From JBHHXR01 sp046757205 (GTDB lineage Bacteria > Pseudomonadota > Alphaproteobacteria > Rhodobacterales > Rhodobacteraceae): 14,894 nt of DNA. The notes below the pieces were generated by a model, which saw only the letters and a program-made list of their open reading frames with translations, was not told where the DNA came from and ran no database searches. The position numbers and the translations under genes were made by a program. The first letter of the stretch is position 1. Every line of letters starts with the position of its first letter. This document shows positions 14,707 through 14,894 of this stretch, piece by piece. The stretch is taken from assembly GCA_046757205.1 (NCBI GenBank), contig JBHHXR010000064.1:1-14894 (forward strand). Direction: 5' to 3'.

Positions 14707-14894
14707 ATGACACTTATCGTGAAACCGCCCCTTGTCGGGCGGATCGCGCGGCGCGGCGCGGCTGCGCTGGCTGCCGGCGCGATGGTTTGGTCGGCGTTTT
14801 CGGCGCCGGTCGCGGCCGATGCCGCGCTCGCCGATCTGGTCGAGAAGGTCAGCCCGGCGGGCGTCGCCGTCTATGTGACGCCGGAAGTCGAACG
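14707..14894 (+). CDS. Exported protein, N-terminal part only; possible HtrA/Do-type serine protease
   Basis: Only the first 62 codons are in the window; the gene continues beyond the end. The ATG at 14707 has a strong ribosome site, AAGGAGA, 7 bases upstream of the start. The N-terminus is a signal peptide: basic KPPLVGRIARR (6-16), a hydrophobic core of Ala-rich residues (about 17-33), then APVAADA with likely cleavage after residue 37 or 39. The mature part begins ALADLVEKVSPAGVAVYV (40-57). Do-family proteases start their mature domain with a similar LADLVEKVSPAVV segment, which is the only basis for the HtrA guess; the catalytic His, Asp and Ser would all be outside the window. That it is a periplasmic protein is well supported; the family is tentative. 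Confidence 0.75.
   Translation, partial: MTLIVKPPLVGRIARRGAAALAAGAMVWSAFSAPVAADAALADLVEKVSPAGVAVYVTPEVE

Noticed and set aside
1..14894. tRNA or rRNA genes, insertion sequences, CRISPR arrays, phage or toxin-antitoxin modules
   Set aside because: Looked for on both strands in the gaps and at gene borders; no cloverleaf, terminal repeat, spaced direct-repeat array or transposase/integrase motif was seen.

Overview
The window is high-GC, tightly packed bacterial chromosome. It looks like an alphaproteobacterium: a bolA gene stands next to a J-domain protein gene and the aerobic cobaltochelatase genes cobS and cobT, and further along there are malate synthase G, a DUF4177 protein and a YdcH-like (DUF465) protein. 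I cannot place it at genus level. I see no tRNA, rRNA, insertion sequence, phage gene or CRISPR array, and no stretch over 300 bases lacks a gene.

Layout. (1) 24-1826 (-) is a 600-residue M24B Xaa-Pro aminopeptidase, divergent from a 98-residue two-helix membrane protein of unknown function (1945-2241, +). (2) 2332-5179 (-) is the cobS-cobT pair, overlapping by 8 bases. The two genes encode the AAA+ motor and the MIDAS-containing partner of the ATP-dependent cobaltochelatase of aerobic cobalamin synthesis; the large subunit CobN is not in the window. (3) 5304-5969 (-) is a J-domain protein with a likely metal site, divergent from bolA (6066-6332, +). (4) bolA converges on a DUF4177 gene (6329-6736, -); both stop codons lie in one CTAG. 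The DUF4177 gene follows gatB (6769-8286, -), and pepN (8411-10996, -) lies upstream of gatB. (5) Divergent from pepN is malate synthase G (11210-13387, +), the second glyoxylate-shunt enzyme, with a GntR-like palindrome in its upstream region. (6) A YdcH-like gene (13448-13696, -) and a class I glutamine-amidotransferase-like hydrolase (13836-14576, +) diverge from a spacer holding a full Fnr/FixK consensus site. (7) The window ends inside an exported protein (14707 onward, +), possibly an HtrA/Do-type serine protease.

Functionally this is mostly housekeeping and central metabolism: peptide turnover (PepP, PepN), tRNA-dependent amidation (GatB), the glyoxylate shunt (malate synthase), iron-sulfur/redox-linked BolA, and cobalt insertion into the corrin ring. 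I found no clear undescribed multi-gene system. The items most worth a second look are the Fnr/FixK-type site, the operator-like palindrome before malate synthase, the bolA/J-protein/cobST neighbourhood with its Cys/His motif, and the translational coupling and internal repeats of cobT. Promoters, operators and terminators below are read by eye and carry low confidence.
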